From: Roseovarius sp.
Lineage (GTDB): Bacteria; Pseudomonadota; Alphaproteobacteria; Rhodobacterales; Rhodobacteraceae
DNA: 64,000 nucleotides
Reading direction: 5' to 3'
NCBI GenBank assembly: GCA_026709325.1
Contig: JAPOTF010000188.1
Span: 1-64,000, forward strand
Below are positions 16,023 through 26,611 of this stretch, piece by piece. The notes under the pieces were generated by a model. That model made no database searches, was not told the DNA's origin, and saw nothing but the letters and a program-made list of their open reading frames with translations. The stretch's first letter is position 1. Every line of letters begins with the position of its first letter. The position numbers were made by a program, and so were the translations under genes.

Positions 16023-18224
16023 ATGCCCTATTCTCACAATGATTTTCCCATGCCTTCGATCAGCAATTTGCGAGCTGCCGAATTGCCGCGCAAGGAAAAA
16101 TTCGAAGGCGGCAGGCGTTTCAGGATGTCAACGGATTTTGATCCGGCCGGAGATCAGCCCACCGCCATTGCCGAACTTTCCCAGGGCATAGGCAATGGCG
16201 AACGCGATCAGGTTCTTTTAGGCGCAACGGGAACCGGAAAGACATATACAATGGCCAAGGTCATTGAGGAAACGCAGCGCCCCGCCATCATACTCGCACA
16301 CAACAAAACGCTCGCGGCCCAGCTATATGGAGAATTCAGGGGTTTTTTTCCCGAAAACTCGGTGGAGTACTTCGTCAGCTACTATGACTACTATCAGCCT
16401 GAAGCATATGTTCCCAGTTCGGACACCTATATCGAGAAAGACGCCCAAATTAATGAGCAAATCGACCGCATGCGTCATTCAGCCACGCGAGCCTTGATGG
16501 AAAGAGACGACGTCATCATTGTCGCGTCCGTATCATGCATATACGGAATCGGCTCGGTCGAAACCTACAGCGCAATGACCCAGGATCTCATTGAAAACAG
16601 TCAATACGACCAGCGCCAGATTATCTCCGATCTTGTTGTGCAGCAATATCGCAGAAACGATCAGGCATTCCAGCGCGGAACATTCAGAGTGCGTGGAGAC
16701 ATCCTGGAGCTATGGCCCGCGCACCTTGAAGACCGCGCCTGGAAATTAAGCTTTTTTGGAGACGAACTGGAATCGATCACCGAATTCGATCCGCTTACAG
16801 GGGAAAAAACCGACAAGCTGGAACGCATCAGAGTCTATGCAAATTCACACTACGTGACGCCAAGACCCACAATGCAACAGGCCATTGTCAACATTAAAAG
16901 GGAACTTCGGCAGCGTCTTAAACAGCTGGAAAGGGAAAACAGGCTTCTCGAGGCTCAAAGATTGGAGCAGCGGACCAATTTCGATTTGGAGATGCTTGAG
17001 GCGACGGGAGTATGCAACGGCATTGAGAATTATTCGCGCTATCTTACCGGTAGAAACACCGGTGAGCCACCGCCCACGCTTTTTGAATTCATACCGGACA
17101 ATGCCATTGTCTTTACAGATGAATCACATGTTTCCATTCCACAGCTGAGAGCAATGTACAAAGGCGACCACCGGCGCAAGTCCACACTTTCCGAACACGG
17201 ATTCCGCCTGCCCTCATGCATGGACAACCGTCCTCTTAAATTTGAGGAATGGGACGCCATGCGGCCGCAATCCATTTTTGTCTCGGCCACCCCGGCAAAA
17301 TGGGAACTGGATCAGACGGGTGGCGTTTTCACCGAACAGGTAATCCGTCCCACCGGGCTTGTTGATCCCGAGGTTGAAATCCGCCCTGTAAGCATGCAGG
17401 TGGACGATCTGCTTGAAGAGGCAACCGCAGTTGCAAATGCGGGTTGCAGGACGCTTGTGACAACTCTTACGAAGCGGATGGCCGAGGATCTAACCGAATA
17501 CCTTCATGAGCAGGGAATGCGCGTTCGCTACATGCATTCGGATATAGACACCATTGAGAGAATTGAGATTCTTCGCGATCTTAGACTTGGCGTCTTTGAT
17601 GTGCTGGTGGGGATCAATCTGCTGCGCGAGGGACTCGACATACCTGAATGCGGCCTGGTCGCAATACTCGATGCCGACAAGGAAGGATTTTTGCGTTCTG
17701 AAACCTCAATGATACAGACAATTGGCCGCGCGGCAAGAAACGCCGAAGGTCGAGTGATAATGTATGCAGACAAAATTACCGGATCCATGGAACGCGCCAT
17801 AAGTGAAACCAACAGGCGTCGCGACAGGCAGATCATGTACAATTCAAAACATGGAATAACGCCTGAAACAATCAAAAAGAATGTCGAGGATATTCTGGCC
17901 GGGCTTTATGAAGGGGACGCCGATATGAACAGGGTGACGGCCACGGTTGAGAAACCCATGGCTGGCGCCAACTTGCAGGCTCACCTCGACGCGCTACGAT
18001 CTCAAATGATGAAGGCGGCGGAAAATCTGGACTTTGAGGAAGCCGCGCAATTGCGCGACGAGATTAGGAGACTGGAAGCGGTTGATCTTGCAATCCATAA
18101 CGACCCCATGGCAAGGCAATCCACTGTGGAAAAGGCCGTTGAAACCGCCGCAAAGGCAAAGGGGAGATCAACTGCAGGTTGCGCCGGCCGCCGCGCAAGC
18201 CGAAAAAGGAAACAGCTTGTTTAA
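16023..18224 (+). CDS. uvrB: UvrABC excinuclease subunit B
   Basis: The damage-verification helicase of nucleotide excision repair, loaded on DNA by UvrA and cut partner of UvrC. The 733-residue protein has Walker [13 protein letters not shown], the beta-hairpin region [23 protein letters not shown], the helicase motif [12 protein letters not shown], and [13 protein letters not shown]. The C-terminal UVR motif [17 protein letters not shown] binds UvrC. The last ~30 residues are basic ([10 protein letters not shown]). The start at ATG 16023 gives a slightly extended N-terminus; ATG 16050 ([10 protein letters not shown]) is an alternative. No sign of damage. Confidence 0.97.
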   Translation: MPYSHNDFPMPSISNLRAAELPRKEKFEGGRRFRMSTDFDPAGDQPTAIAELSQGIGNGERDQVLLGATGTGKTYTMAKVIEETQRPAIILAHNKTLAAQLYGEFRGFFPENSVEYFVSYYDYYQPEAYVPSSDTYIEKDAQINEQIDRMRHSATRALMERDDVIIVASVSCIYGIGSVETYSAMTQDLIENSQYDQRQIISDLVVQQYRRNDQAFQRGTFRVRGDILELWPAHLEDRAWKLSFFGDELESITEFDPLTGEKTDKLERIRVYANSHYVTPRPTMQQAIVNIKRELRQRLKQLERENRLLEAQRLEQRTNFDLEMLEATGVCNGIENYSRYLTGRNTGEPPPTLFEFIPDNAIVFTDESHVSIPQLRAMYKGDHRRKSTLSEHGFRLPSCMDNRPLKFEEWDAMRPQSIFVSATPAKWELDQTGGVFTEQVIRPTGLVDPEVEIRPVSMQVDDLLEEATAVANAGCRTLVTTLTKRMAEDLTEYLHEQGMRVRYMHSDIDTIERIEILRDLRLGVFDVLVGINLLREGLDIPECGLVAILDADKEGFLRSETSMIQTIGRAARNAEGRVIMYADKITGSMERAISETNRRRDRQIMYNSKHGITPETIKKNVEDILAGLYEGDADMNRVTATVEKPMAGANLQAHLDALRSQMMKAAENLDFEEAAQLRDEIRRLEAVDLAIHNDPMARQSTVEKAVETAAKAKGRSTAGCAGRRASRKRKQLV

Positions 18225-18279
18225 TCGCAAAAACAGGGCTTTTTCATGGATTGCCGCTTCAAGTCAATATATCGCATTT

Positions 18280-18785
18280 TCAGGTAGTCTCAAACCTTCC
18301 CGCAAGGCTTTCGCTCATCCCTTGCTGCAACAGCAATGGTGCCGAACCCGGCAGAATTACATGGAGTGCTCGATCATGCCGACGATCCTCGTGCCAAAGT
18401 CCCTTGACTGTCTCTGACCAGTTCGGGATTTTCCGAATCTGTCAATTGCCAGAACAGAGCCCCGATCGGACCGATCGGTGGCCATCCGTGCCAGTTCCCA
18501 AACTCGAACCAGCCAATCCGTGTCTCTTGGACCGTTGAGCAGTACATTCGCCCGATCCCAAAATTAAGCAGCCAAACCGCCCGGGGCCGGGAAAGGGGAA
18601 AGGATACCGGGATCTGGTTTGTCGACAGAGAGGTAGTGGCAAGGTCGATCCATTTTATTAAGCACTTGCAATACCACTGTGGTCTTGCCCATTTGACGTG
18701 GTCCAGTCACGATGATCAGTTGCCGAGGCTTCTCGCCCAAGCGCCTCGCCAAAGTCAAAGTCCGGGTTCGTTCAAATGCGATCAT
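18280..18785 (-). pseudogene. DUF4143/AAA_14-type ATPase, decayed and shortened
   Basis: The first 73 codons (MIAFERTRTLTLARRLG, then VTGPRQMGKTTVVLQVL) are the N-terminus of an AAA_14 ATPase, with Walker A and the following HYLSVDKPD strand. They end in a premature stop. Further along the strand, in another frame, is KIPNWSETVKGLWHED followed by VILPGSAPLLLQQGMSESLAGRFE. This is the sensor/Walker B-side region of the same family, after which a stop comes at 18280. The DUF4143 C-terminal half is missing. These ATPases are common accessory genes of unknown role, often found in defence or toxin-antitoxin settings. A 21-bp perfect palindrome overlaps the start codon. Confidence 0.75.
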
Positions 18786-18805
18786 AAATAATACGGTATT
18801 ATTTA
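18785..18805. promoter_or_regulatory. 21-bp perfect palindrome at the start of the DUF4143 remnant
   Basis: Ten-base arms TAAATAATAC and GTATTATTTA are separated by one G. The left arm shares its first base with the start codon of the decayed ATPase gene. The position suggests an operator that would block translation initiation or transcription of that gene. A TATAAT-like word lies just upstream at ~18816-18823. Confidence 0.5.
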
Positions 18806-18912
18806 CATGTTAACAATATAATACGCCAATTTTGCATATGCGCCAGAGTTGCCACATGCGAATTGAAGCGGCAGATGTCGGAGAGATCGAAATTGATGAA
18901 ATCCTTCATGAT

Positions 18913-19602
18913 TCACATTTCGAATGCAAGCACTTTGCCATTTTCCAGTTTCACTATCCTGTCCATTTTTGCGGCCATGTCCATATTGTGAGTCGCTATT
19001 ACCGCAGCCAGCCCCTCATCTCGCACAAGACCTTTCAGAGCTTCAAAAACCTGATTTGAGTTCGCCGGATCCAGATTTCCGGTCGGTTCATCAGCCAGCA
19101 GAATATCGGGCTTGTTTGCAAGCGCCCTGCAAAATGCCACCCTCTGCTGTTCACCACCCGACATGTCCGCTGGCTGATGTTGCTCGCGGTCTGAAAGCCC
19201 GACACGGTCCAATAGTTCCCTTGCGCGTCGTTTGGCCGAACAACGCGCAACACCATTTGCATATTGCGGCAGCGTTATGTTTTCCAAAGCGGTAAATTCC
19301 GGAAGCAAATGGTGAAACTGGTATACAAAACCCACCTCCCGCCTTCTCGCAATTGTCCGCTTGCGATCGGATGCGCCAGTCATGTCATTGCCGCCGATTG
19401 CGATCCGGCCCGTATCGGGCGTGTCAAGAAGGCCGGCAATTTGTAGCAGGGTTGATTTTCCGGCACCGGACGGACCAACAAGAGCCACCGTTTCACCTGC
19501 GGCAACTTCGAGATGGGCGCCTTTCAGCACACCAACCTCATTCGCCATGCCGGGGCTGTAGGTTTTATAAACGTCCTCGAGAATCAGGGCGAAGCTATTC
19601 AC
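18913..19602 (-). CDS. lolD: Lipoprotein-releasing ABC transporter ATPase LolD
   Basis: ATPase subunit of the LolCDE complex that extracts outer-membrane lipoproteins from the inner membrane and hands them to LolA. The 229-residue protein has Walker A GPSGAGKST, the Q-loop FVYQFHHLLPEFTALEN, which carries the LolD-typical FHxLLPEF, the ABC signature MSGGEQQRVAFCRAL, Walker B ILLADEPTGNLD and the switch ATHN. It overlaps the end of lolC by 8 bp and is surely in one operon with it. Confidence 0.95.
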   Translation of the reverse strand: MNSFALILEDVYKTYSPGMANEVGVLKGAHLEVAAGETVALVGPSGAGKSTLLQIAGLLDTPDTGRIAIGGNDMTGASDRKRTIARRREVGFVYQFHHLLPEFTALENITLPQYANGVARCSAKRRARELLDRVGLSDREQHQPADMSGGEQQRVAFCRALANKPDILLADEPTGNLDPANSNQVFEALKGLVRDEGLAAVIATHNMDMAAKMDRIVKLENGKVLAFEM

Positions 19603-20896
19603 GACGCAAAGCCTCCACCGGATTTAACTTTGCCGCCCGCCTGGCGGGAAAATACGTTACGGTAAAGCTCAGGCCGAGGGAGAGCGCAACCGACAGTGCA
19701 ACATCGCCCAGCTCCAAATTGGAGGGCAGCCGCGCAATGGGACGAACATCCGGATTCCATACGGGTTGCCCGCCAAGATGGTCCAGCACCAAAAAAACCG
19801 ATTCCAGATTGAGAGCGGCAAGACATCCCAGCAGCGTTCCGCATGCGGTTCCAATAATTCCCGTAAATGCGCCGCAAATGAAAAACACCCTCAGCACCGC
19901 GCCTTCCGACAACCCAATTGTCCTTAGGATGCCGATGTCTCGCCCCTTGTTTTTAACCAGCATTATCAATCCGCTGACAATATTCATTGAAGCAATGAGA
20001 ACAAGTACGGACATGATTACGAACATCACGTTGTCTTCCACCTCCAGGGCGTGCAGATAGCCGCCGCTGGCGTCTTTCCAGCTCCAAACCCGCATGTGGT
20101 CTTCCGTCGCCGCCATCAATTCAATGGAAAGACTGTCGACGGTTTCCGGATTGGACACCATCACCTCAAGTTCATCCGCCCGATCTTCGCGGTTGAAAAA
20201 AACCTGCGCCTCCGAAAAAGGCAGATAGGCTCTGACGCGATCTATATTGTAGCGGCCGGCGGTAAATATATAGACCACTTCATAAGTGTTTATCCTGGGC
20301 GAGGTGCCAAAGGCCGTCTGAATGCCGTTGGGCGATATAAGACTGACCTGATCTCCCAAGTTAACGCCCAGCGCTCGCGCCACACCGGACCCTATAGCCA
20401 CACCTTCCCGAAAATCATCAATGTCGCCCCGCGACATCTCCGGGTCGGCAATTCTCGGCAGCGTTTTAAGATTCTCCAGCGTGATTCCAAAAACCTCGAC
20501 ACCGGCACTCCTTTGATTGGCATTGGCCATCACCTGACCCTTGACAAGAGGCGCCACGCGAATCACGCCTTCAACTTTCCGCAAATTCTCGGCGGCGGCA
20601 TCATAATTGCCGATGGTTCTGTCCACGCGTCCGGTTTCCGGATTGATCTGCCCGACGCTGTAAACCGTGGCATGCGCATTTGCGCCCAGTATGGTGTCGA
20701 CGAATTCAGCCCTGAAACCAGATCGGACCGCCAGCGTCACAATCAGCGCAAACACTGCAAGCGTTATCCCAATCAGGCTGATCCATGTCATCACGGATAT
20801 GCCGCCATGGGATCTTCTTGCCCTTAAATACCGCCATGCAATCATCCATTCGAATGCCGCAAATGGCGGTGGAGAGCTCTTTGAATTCGGGGTCAC
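19595..20896 (-). CDS. lolC: Lipoprotein-releasing system permease LolC/LolE
   Basis: Inner-membrane permease partner of LolD. At 433 residues it has the FtsX/MacB layout: one N-terminal membrane segment (~37-60, VMTWISLIGITLAVFALIVTLAV), a large periplasmic domain of ~210 residues, and three C-terminal membrane segments. The last are VMFVIMSVLVLIASMNIVSGL, VFFICGAFTGIIGTACGTLLGC and the final VALSVALSLGLSFTVTYFPA. The N-terminal signature FEWMIAWRYLRARRSHGGISVM is typical of Lol permeases. A single LolC/E-type permease is usual in alphaproteobacteria, so a homodimer is likely. The order proS-lolC-lolD is conserved. Confidence 0.94.
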   Translation of the reverse strand: MTPNSKSSPPPFAAFEWMIAWRYLRARRSHGGISVMTWISLIGITLAVFALIVTLAVRSGFRAEFVDTILGANAHATVYSVGQINPETGRVDRTIGNYDAAAENLRKVEGVIRVAPLVKGQVMANANQRSAGVEVFGITLENLKTLPRIADPEMSRGDIDDFREGVAIGSGVARALGVNLGDQVSLISPNGIQTAFGTSPRINTYEVVYIFTAGRYNIDRVRAYLPFSEAQVFFNREDRADELEVMVSNPETVDSLSIELMAATEDHMRVWSWKDASGGYLHALEVEDNVMFVIMSVLVLIASMNIVSGLIMLVKNKGRDIGILRTIGLSEGAVLRVFFICGAFTGIIGTACGTLLGCLAALNLESVFLVLDHLGGQPVWNPDVRPIARLPSNLELGDVALSVALSLGLSFTVTYFPARRAAKLNPVEALRRE

Positions 20897-20995
20897 GATT
20901 ATCCTCGGGATTGCTGAAGTCTCTAAAATCGCCGGTTTTGCGGGCCGGCATCGGGAAATCTCCAGCCTTGATCAGAGGTGGAATTCCATGACATG

Positions 20996-22360
20996 TCAAG
21001 GAACGCAATTGCGGCCATTTTCCCTGACACCGTAAATTTCCGAAATTCTCGCAACGGCTCGCTCTGGGGAAAGTTCCTCGGATTCACCGGTTTTGCGGCG
21101 GGTCAATTCAACCACTCCGTTTTTCAGGCCTCTTGGACCAACGGTAATTCGCCACGGCAGTCCAATCAGATCCATCGTGGCAAACTTGCCGCCCGCCCGC
21201 TCTTCGGTATCATCGTAAAACGGCTCCAGCCCAAGCGCCCGAATGGAATCGTATATTTTTTCGCAAACCCTGTCCACCTGGCCATCTCCCTGCCTGAGGT
21301 TCACAATCCCCGCATGAAAAGGCGCCACATTTTCGGGCCAGACAATGCCTTTTTCATCATGGCATGCCTCGATAACGGCACCCGCGAGGCGACTAACTCC
21401 AATGCCATGGCTTCCCATGTGAACAGGCACCTGCCTGCCGTCGGGCCCCTGGACCATCGCCCCCATCGGCTCGGAATATTTTGTTCCGAAGTAGAATATT
21501 TGACCCACTTCTATGCCACGCGCCGCCCGACGGCGTTCCTCCGGCACCTGCCTTTCAAAAACCTCTTGATCATGAGTATCGTCCGTCCGCGCGTAGCGGC
21601 TGGTGAATTCCTCCATCACCGCCTGACATTGCAAGGCATCCCGATAATCTATTTCCCGGCCGCCGAATTTGAGGTCCGTGATTGCGCTGTCATAGAAAAC
21701 ACCCGATTCGCCCGTGTCTGCCAAAACAAGAAATTCATGCGTGTTATTGCCGCCAATGGGACCGCTTTCAGCTCGCATTGGAATGGCTTGCAGACCCATT
21801 CTCTCATAGGTGCGAAGATAGCTTACCAGATGCCTGTTATAGGAATGAAGCGCATCCTCTCTGGTGAGATCAAAATTGTACCCATCCTTCATGTAAAATT
21901 CCCGGCCCCGCATAACCCCGAAACGCGGACGGATTTCATCGCGAAATTTCCACTGAATGTGATACAGCGTCAGCGGCAGATCCCGATACGATGCCACATG
22001 CGTTCTGAATATATCGGTAATCAGTTCCTCGTTTGTCGGGCCATACAGCATATCTCGCCCGTTGCGATCGGTGATTCTAAGCATCTCCGGACCATATGCG
22101 TCATAGCGGTCCGACTCCTTCCAAAGCTCGGCGGACTGCAATGTTGGCATGAGCATTGGAATGTGGCCCGCTCGCATTTGCTCTTCGTGAACGATTCTTT
22201 CCAGTCTGCGCAAAACCTTGAAGCCCAGAGGAAGCCAGGAATAAATTCCCGCGCTGGACTGCTTTATCATGCCCGCCCGAAGCATGAGACGGTGCGATGC
22301 GATCTGGGCATCGGCGGGAATCTCTTTAAGTATCGGCATAAAATATCTGGACAAACGCAT
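20996..22360 (-). CDS. proS: Proline--tRNA ligase (short alphaproteobacterial type)
   Basis: Class II aminoacyl-tRNA synthetase that charges tRNA-Pro. The 454-residue protein has motif 1 near [20 protein letters not shown], motif 2 [20 protein letters not shown], and motif 3 [16 protein letters not shown], followed by the anticodon-binding domain. It lacks the ~180-residue insertion (editing) domain of standard bacterial ProS, the pattern seen in alphaproteobacteria. A very long open frame on the opposite strand over the gene is a by-product of its codon use. Confidence 0.97.
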   Translation of the reverse strand: MRLSRYFMPILKEIPADAQIASHRLMLRAGMIKQSSAGIYSWLPLGFKVLRRLERIVHEEQMRAGHIPMLMPTLQSAELWKESDRYDAYGPEMLRITDRNGRDMLYGPTNEELITDIFRTHVASYRDLPLTLYHIQWKFRDEIRPRFGVMRGREFYMKDGYNFDLTREDALHSYNRHLVSYLRTYERMGLQAIPMRAESGPIGGNNTHEFLVLADTGESGVFYDSAITDLKFGGREIDYRDALQCQAVMEEFTSRYARTDDTHDQEVFERQVPEERRRAARGIEVGQIFYFGTKYSEPMGAMVQGPDGRQVPVHMGSHGIGVSRLAGAVIEACHDEKGIVWPENVAPFHAGIVNLRQGDGQVDRVCEKIYDSIRALGLEPFYDDTEERAGGKFATMDLIGLPWRITVGPRGLKNGVVELTRRKTGESEELSPERAVARISEIYGVRENGRNCVP

Positions 22361-22495
22361 TGCGTGAACCTCATGCTGGGGATTGCATCAAGTCATTTAT
22401 TGCACCATTTAGAATCACACAAGCATTCATTGAACCTGCGCCCGCGGGAGATATCCGGCGGCTTCACAGGAGCAAATCGCACTTCGGAGACAAGC

Positions 22496-23563
22496 ATGTC
22501 GCTTCCGGTAAAAACGCAAATTCAATATTGGGGAGCCGCAAGCCTGGCATTTCTGCTGCTAATGTGGTTTCTGGGTGATATCATCCTTCCATTCATTCTT
22601 GGCGGTGCCATTGCCTATTTTCTGGACCCGGTTGCGGACCGATTGGAGGCCATGGGCTGCTCCAGGGTTCTGTCGGTATGCATTATCACGTTATTGGCGA
22701 TATTGCTGTTTGCTGTCCTGGTCATGCTGATATTCCCGACACTGATTGAGCAAACACTTAATCTCTTCAATGCCGCACCGGAAATTTTCTCCGGAGTCAT
22801 GCTGTTTCTCGGGGAGCGCTTTCCCGATCTGGTTAATGAAAGCTCAATTTTGCGGAAGTCTCTGGCGGCCGCCGGGGACGTCATTCAGGACAAGGGCACC
22901 CGGTTTCTGGACACGGCATTGAGCACCGCGGCGTCAATTTTCAATGTGATTGTAATTGCAATGATCGTGCCCATTGTGGCATTCTATCTGCTTCTTGACT
23001 GGGATCGCATGACGGCCAAGGTAAAATCGCTGCTTCCCCGAGATCACAAGGATGTGATTATATATCTCCTGGAGGAAATCGACGGTACGCTCTCTTCCTT
23101 CATTAGGGGAATGGGTACAGTCTGCCTGATTCTGGGATCATTTTATGCCGTGGCCCTGATGCTGGTCGGATTGCAATATGGACTGGTTATTGGAGCTTTT
23201 GCCGGCCTGATAACGTTTATTCCCTATCTTGGCGCTCTCCTCGGAGGCGTTCTAGCCATCGGACTGGCGCTTTTCCAATTTTGGGGCGACTGGTTAAGCA
23301 TCGGCCTGGTGGCGGGCATATTCATTGCGGGTCAGATACTCGAAGGCAATGTCCTGACACCCAAGCTGGTTGGCGGCAAGGTTGGTCTGCATCCGGTTTG
23401 GGTGATTGTCGCGCTCTCCGTCTTTGGCTCGCTGTTCGGTTTTGTCGGCATGCTTGTCGCAGTTCCCGTTGCCGCGGTCATTGGGGTTTTGGCTCGATTT
23501 GCGGTTCAGCACTACGAAAAAAGTCTTCTTTTTCATGGCGAATCGGGAAAAGATGCCGAGTGA
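22496..23563 (+). CDS. AI-2E family transporter (PerM-like membrane protein)
   Basis: A 355-residue polytopic membrane protein. Membrane segments appear at about 12-50 (two, split by FILGGAIAYFLDPVADRLEAMG), 58-80, 140-165 and several more in the last 150 residues. Conserved family motifs include YFLDPVADRLE, FIPYLGALLGG, and GNVLTPKLVGGKVGLHPVWVI. Members have been linked to autoinducer-2 export or ion transport, but the substrate is usually unknown. ATG 22496 is preceded by a GGAG site. The reading frame stays open far upstream across the antisense of proS, but that part is not coding. It overlaps the hdaA start. Confidence 0.9.
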   Translation: MSLPVKTQIQYWGAASLAFLLLMWFLGDIILPFILGGAIAYFLDPVADRLEAMGCSRVLSVCIITLLAILLFAVLVMLIFPTLIEQTLNLFNAAPEIFSGVMLFLGERFPDLVNESSILRKSLAAAGDVIQDKGTRFLDTALSTAASIFNVIVIAMIVPIVAFYLLLDWDRMTAKVKSLLPRDHKDVIIYLLEEIDGTLSSFIRGMGTVCLILGSFYAVALMLVGLQYGLVIGAFAGLITFIPYLGALLGGVLAIGLALFQFWGDWLSIGLVAGIFIAGQILEGNVLTPKLVGGKVGLHPVWVIVALSVFGSLFGFVGMLVAVPVAAVIGVLARFAVQHYEKSLLFHGESGKDAE

Positions 23564-24236
23564 AACCGTGCAGTTAAGCTTTGATCTGCCTGTTGTGTCC
23601 GCATTGGGAGCAAATGACTTTTTTGTATCATCGTCAAATTCCAATGCCATGGAAATGATTCGGCAATGGCAAAACTGGCACGGGGGGAAATTGCTTCTTG
23701 TCGGGCCGGAGGGATCAGGCAAAACCCATCTTGCAAATATATGGGCCACGATGGCGGAAGCCACTGTTATTGATGCCGACAATCTATTTGATGCCGACAT
23801 TCCCGCCCTTGCCGCAAAGAATGTTGCGATAGAGAACTGCTCGGCCATCGCCGGACAAACCGGTTTGGAGGAATCCCTGCTCCATCTTCACAATTTTGCG
23901 ATCGCGCAAAACAGGTCTCTGCTTTTAACTTCCAGAGTTTCTCCCGCCCGCTCGCAATTCTCTCTGCCCGATCTCGCCAGTCGAATGGAGGGCATGGTGG
24001 CCGCCGCGATCAAGCCGCCCGACGACGAACTGCTGAAGGCGGTAATCACCAAGCTTTTTGCGGACCGCCAGATATCCCCCGCTCCGGAAGTGGTTCCATA
24101 CCTTATTCGCCGAATCGAGCGATCCTTTAAATCGGCGCAAAAAACAGTGGCGCTACTTGATGCCGCCGCTCTGGAGCAGAGGCGCTCCATAACCCGTGAT
24201 TTCGCCGGCAAGACTATGGACAAGGCAAATTTTTGA
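23553..24236 (+). CDS. hdaA: HdaA-type DnaA-related regulator
   Basis: A 227-residue AAA+ protein related to the ATPase core of DnaA. With the beta clamp it promotes ATP hydrolysis by DnaA and prevents over-initiation. Walker A is GPEGSGKTHLAN. The N-terminus (SETVQLSFDLPV) contains a QLSFDL clamp-binding-like motif, characteristic of Hda. Later motifs are LLLTSRVSP and LPDLASRMEGM. The start is uncertain: ATG 23553 or ATG 23535, both overlapping the end of the AI-2E-family gene. The neighbourhood with ppk and ppx is typical for Rhodobacterales-like genomes. Confidence 0.88.
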   Translation: MPSETVQLSFDLPVVSALGANDFFVSSSNSNAMEMIRQWQNWHGGKLLLVGPEGSGKTHLANIWATMAEATVIDADNLFDADIPALAAKNVAIENCSAIAGQTGLEESLLHLHNFAIAQNRSLLLTSRVSPARSQFSLPDLASRMEGMVAAAIKPPDDELLKAVITKLFADRQISPAPEVVPYLIRRIERSFKSAQKTVALLDAAALEQRRSITRDFAGKTMDKANF

Positions 24237-24284
24237 ATGCAATGTCCATCAACAGCGTTAATGAACAACACGCGTGGCTTTTAA

Positions 24285-26459
24285 ATGGCAAACACCAATT
24301 TCCTCAAGTCCCCGTTGCCCGAACCGATCAAGCTTGCGAATTTGGACATCACCGGACCGAGACGGTTTTTCAACCGCGAACTCAGCTGGCTCGGTTTCAA
24401 CTGGCGGGTTCTGGAGGAAGCTAAAAACACGCGTGTACCGCTGCTTGAACGCCTGAGATTTCTTTCGATATCCGCAACCAATCTAGACGAGTTCTATAAT
24501 GTACGCGTTGCCGGCTTGCGGGAACTGGCCCGGTCCGGAAACGTCACGCCTGCGGCCGATGGACTTACGCCTGCGGAACAGCTGTTGCTGATTGACGCGG
24601 ATGCGCGCAGATTGCTCCATGCGCAGCAGGAAACTTATCGGGAACTTCACTCTTTGATGAAAAGCAATGGCATTTCAATTCTGAGAGGCGACGACATCAC
24701 ATCTGAAGACCGAAAATTCCTTGATGCGGTTTTTCTGGACAAGGTGTTTCCGGTATTGTCTCCGCTTGCAATTGATCCCGCCCATCCATTTCCCTTTATT
24801 CCCAATCTTGGCTTTACGCTTGCTCTTCAACTTGAAAGAAAGTCGGACAATCGCAGCCTGAAAGCCCTTTTGCCAATCCCACACCAGATAAATCGATTTA
24901 CCGCTCTTCCGGCTCGGGATTGCACCTACAGGGCCCTGCCGCTTGAAGAGATGCTTCTTCTATATATCGACAAGCTGTTTCCGGGATATCGCTGCATAGC
25001 AAGTTGCTCGTTTCGCGTTTTGCGAGACAGCGACCTTGAGGTGGAGGAAGAGGCGGAAGATCTTGTGCGGGAATTTGAAGTTGCGCTCAAGCGTCGTCGC
25101 AGGGGTGTGATTGTCAGACTCAAAATTACCGCGGGCGCCCCCGATGCGCTCCGTTCGACCATCATGAACGAGCTTCGCGTCACTCCCGAAGAGGTTGTCG
25201 AGGTTAATGGGCTGGTTGGCCTTGCCGACTTGAGCGAGCTTGTCCTTGAAGATCGACCGGAGCTTTTATGGCCCACCTTTACTCCGCGAGTTCCCGAACG
25301 CATACAGGATCACGGCAACGACATGTTTGCGGCAATCAGACAAAAGGACATGCTGCTTCACCATCCCTATGAAACATTCGACATGGTTGTGCGCTTTTTG
25401 TCCCAGGCCGCTCGTGACCCAAATGTTGTCGCCATAAAGCAGACGCTCTACCGAACGTCAAAAAAATCCCCCATAGTTGAAGCGCTCTGCGAGGCGGCCG
25501 AGGACGGCAAGTCGGTAACGGCCCTTGTTGAACTCAAGGCCCGTTTTGACGAGGCCGCCAACATTAGGCAGTCCCGTCAACTGGAACGGGCGGGCGCTCA
25601 CGTGGTATATGGATTTATGGATCTCAAAACGCATGCGAAAATATCCATCGTGGTTCGCCGTGAAGACAACCGTCTGGCAGTCTACACGCATTACGGCACC
25701 GGAAACTACCATCCTATTACAGCAAAAATATATACCGACCTTAGTTTGTTTACCTGCGATGAATCACTGGGGCGCGACGCCACCAAGATATTCAACTTCC
25801 TCTCCGGCTATGCTCAACCTGATAGCCTTGAAAATCTTTCAATCTCGCCATTGTGCCTTAAATCCAGACTTCTGAAATTGATAAATGTCGAAAGCGAGAA
25901 CGCTCGCGCCGGGAAACCGGCGGAAATCTGGGCCAAAATGAATTCGCTTATTGAACCGGATGTTATTGACGCACTTTACGCGGCATCTGGAGCGGGCGTT
26001 AAAATCAGCCTTGTCGTGCGCGGCATATGCGGATTGAGACCGGGGATTAAGGGACTTTCCGAAAACATCCGGGTTAAGTCCATAGTGGGCAGATTTCTGG
26101 AACATTCCCGAATTGTCTGCTTTGGAAATGGAACCAGTCTTCCATCAAAAAAAGCCAGGGTTTTCATTAGTTCGGCAGACTGGATGGGCCGCAATCTCAA
26201 CCGCAGGGTGGAAACACTTGTCGAAATCCTCAATCCAACCGTCAAGGCGCAAATTGAAGATCAGATTATGGCGGCAAACATGGCGGATGAAGCTCAAAGC
26301 TGGATCATGTCACCTGATGGCAGTTTTGCCCGGCCCAGGCTGACAAAGAGAGGTTTCGCATTTAATTGCCACCGGTTTTTCATGGAAAACCCGTCGCTTT
26401 CAGGTCGCGGTTCCGCGGGCGCGTCGGACGTTCCGAAACTGACTCATGCCGACATATGA
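24285..26459 (+). CDS. ppk: Polyphosphate kinase 1
   Basis: Makes inorganic polyphosphate from ATP. The 724-residue protein shows all four PPK1 domains. The N-terminal domain has [19 protein letters not shown] and [16 protein letters not shown]. The middle region has FPFIPNLGF and HHPYETFD. The two catalytic phospholipase D-like domains have [25 protein letters not shown], and [19 protein letters not shown], where the His is the autophosphorylation candidate. Near the end is [15 protein letters not shown]. It is followed after ~150 bp by ppx on the same strand, so synthesis and degradation of polyphosphate are encoded together. Confidence 0.97.
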   Translation: MANTNFLKSPLPEPIKLANLDITGPRRFFNRELSWLGFNWRVLEEAKNTRVPLLERLRFLSISATNLDEFYNVRVAGLRELARSGNVTPAADGLTPAEQLLLIDADARRLLHAQQETYRELHSLMKSNGISILRGDDITSEDRKFLDAVFLDKVFPVLSPLAIDPAHPFPFIPNLGFTLALQLERKSDNRSLKALLPIPHQINRFTALPARDCTYRALPLEEMLLLYIDKLFPGYRCIASCSFRVLRDSDLEVEEEAEDLVREFEVALKRRRRGVIVRLKITAGAPDALRSTIMNELRVTPEEVVEVNGLVGLADLSELVLEDRPELLWPTFTPRVPERIQDHGNDMFAAIRQKDMLLHHPYETFDMVVRFLSQAARDPNVVAIKQTLYRTSKKSPIVEALCEAAEDGKSVTALVELKARFDEAANIRQSRQLERAGAHVVYGFMDLKTHAKISIVVRREDNRLAVYTHYGTGNYHPITAKIYTDLSLFTCDESLGRDATKIFNFLSGYAQPDSLENLSISPLCLKSRLLKLINVESENARAGKPAEIWAKMNSLIEPDVIDALYAASGAGVKISLVVRGICGLRPGIKGLSENIRVKSIVGRFLEHSRIVCFGNGTSLPSKKARVFISSADWMGRNLNRRVETLVEILNPTVKAQIEDQIMAANMADEAQSWIMSPDGSFARPRLTKRGFAFNCHRFFMENPSLSGRGSAGASDVPKLTHADI

Positions 26460-26611
26460 TTCTCCAAATGCGTCTGATAGCTTTAACTAAAGGTCATGTC
26501 TGCACACTATACAGTATATCCAAACCCGCCCATATCGCCGCTTGAAGTCAGTATATGGCATTTTGAGTCAGGCTCTGAGGCAAAATCCCCGCGCATGACT
26601 TCGGAAAGCTT

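Noticed and set aside
20978-22495. Very long plus-strand open frame running into the AI-2E permease gene
   Set aside because: It is the exact antisense of proS, has no family features and no ribosome-binding site; the real permease start is ATG 22496.
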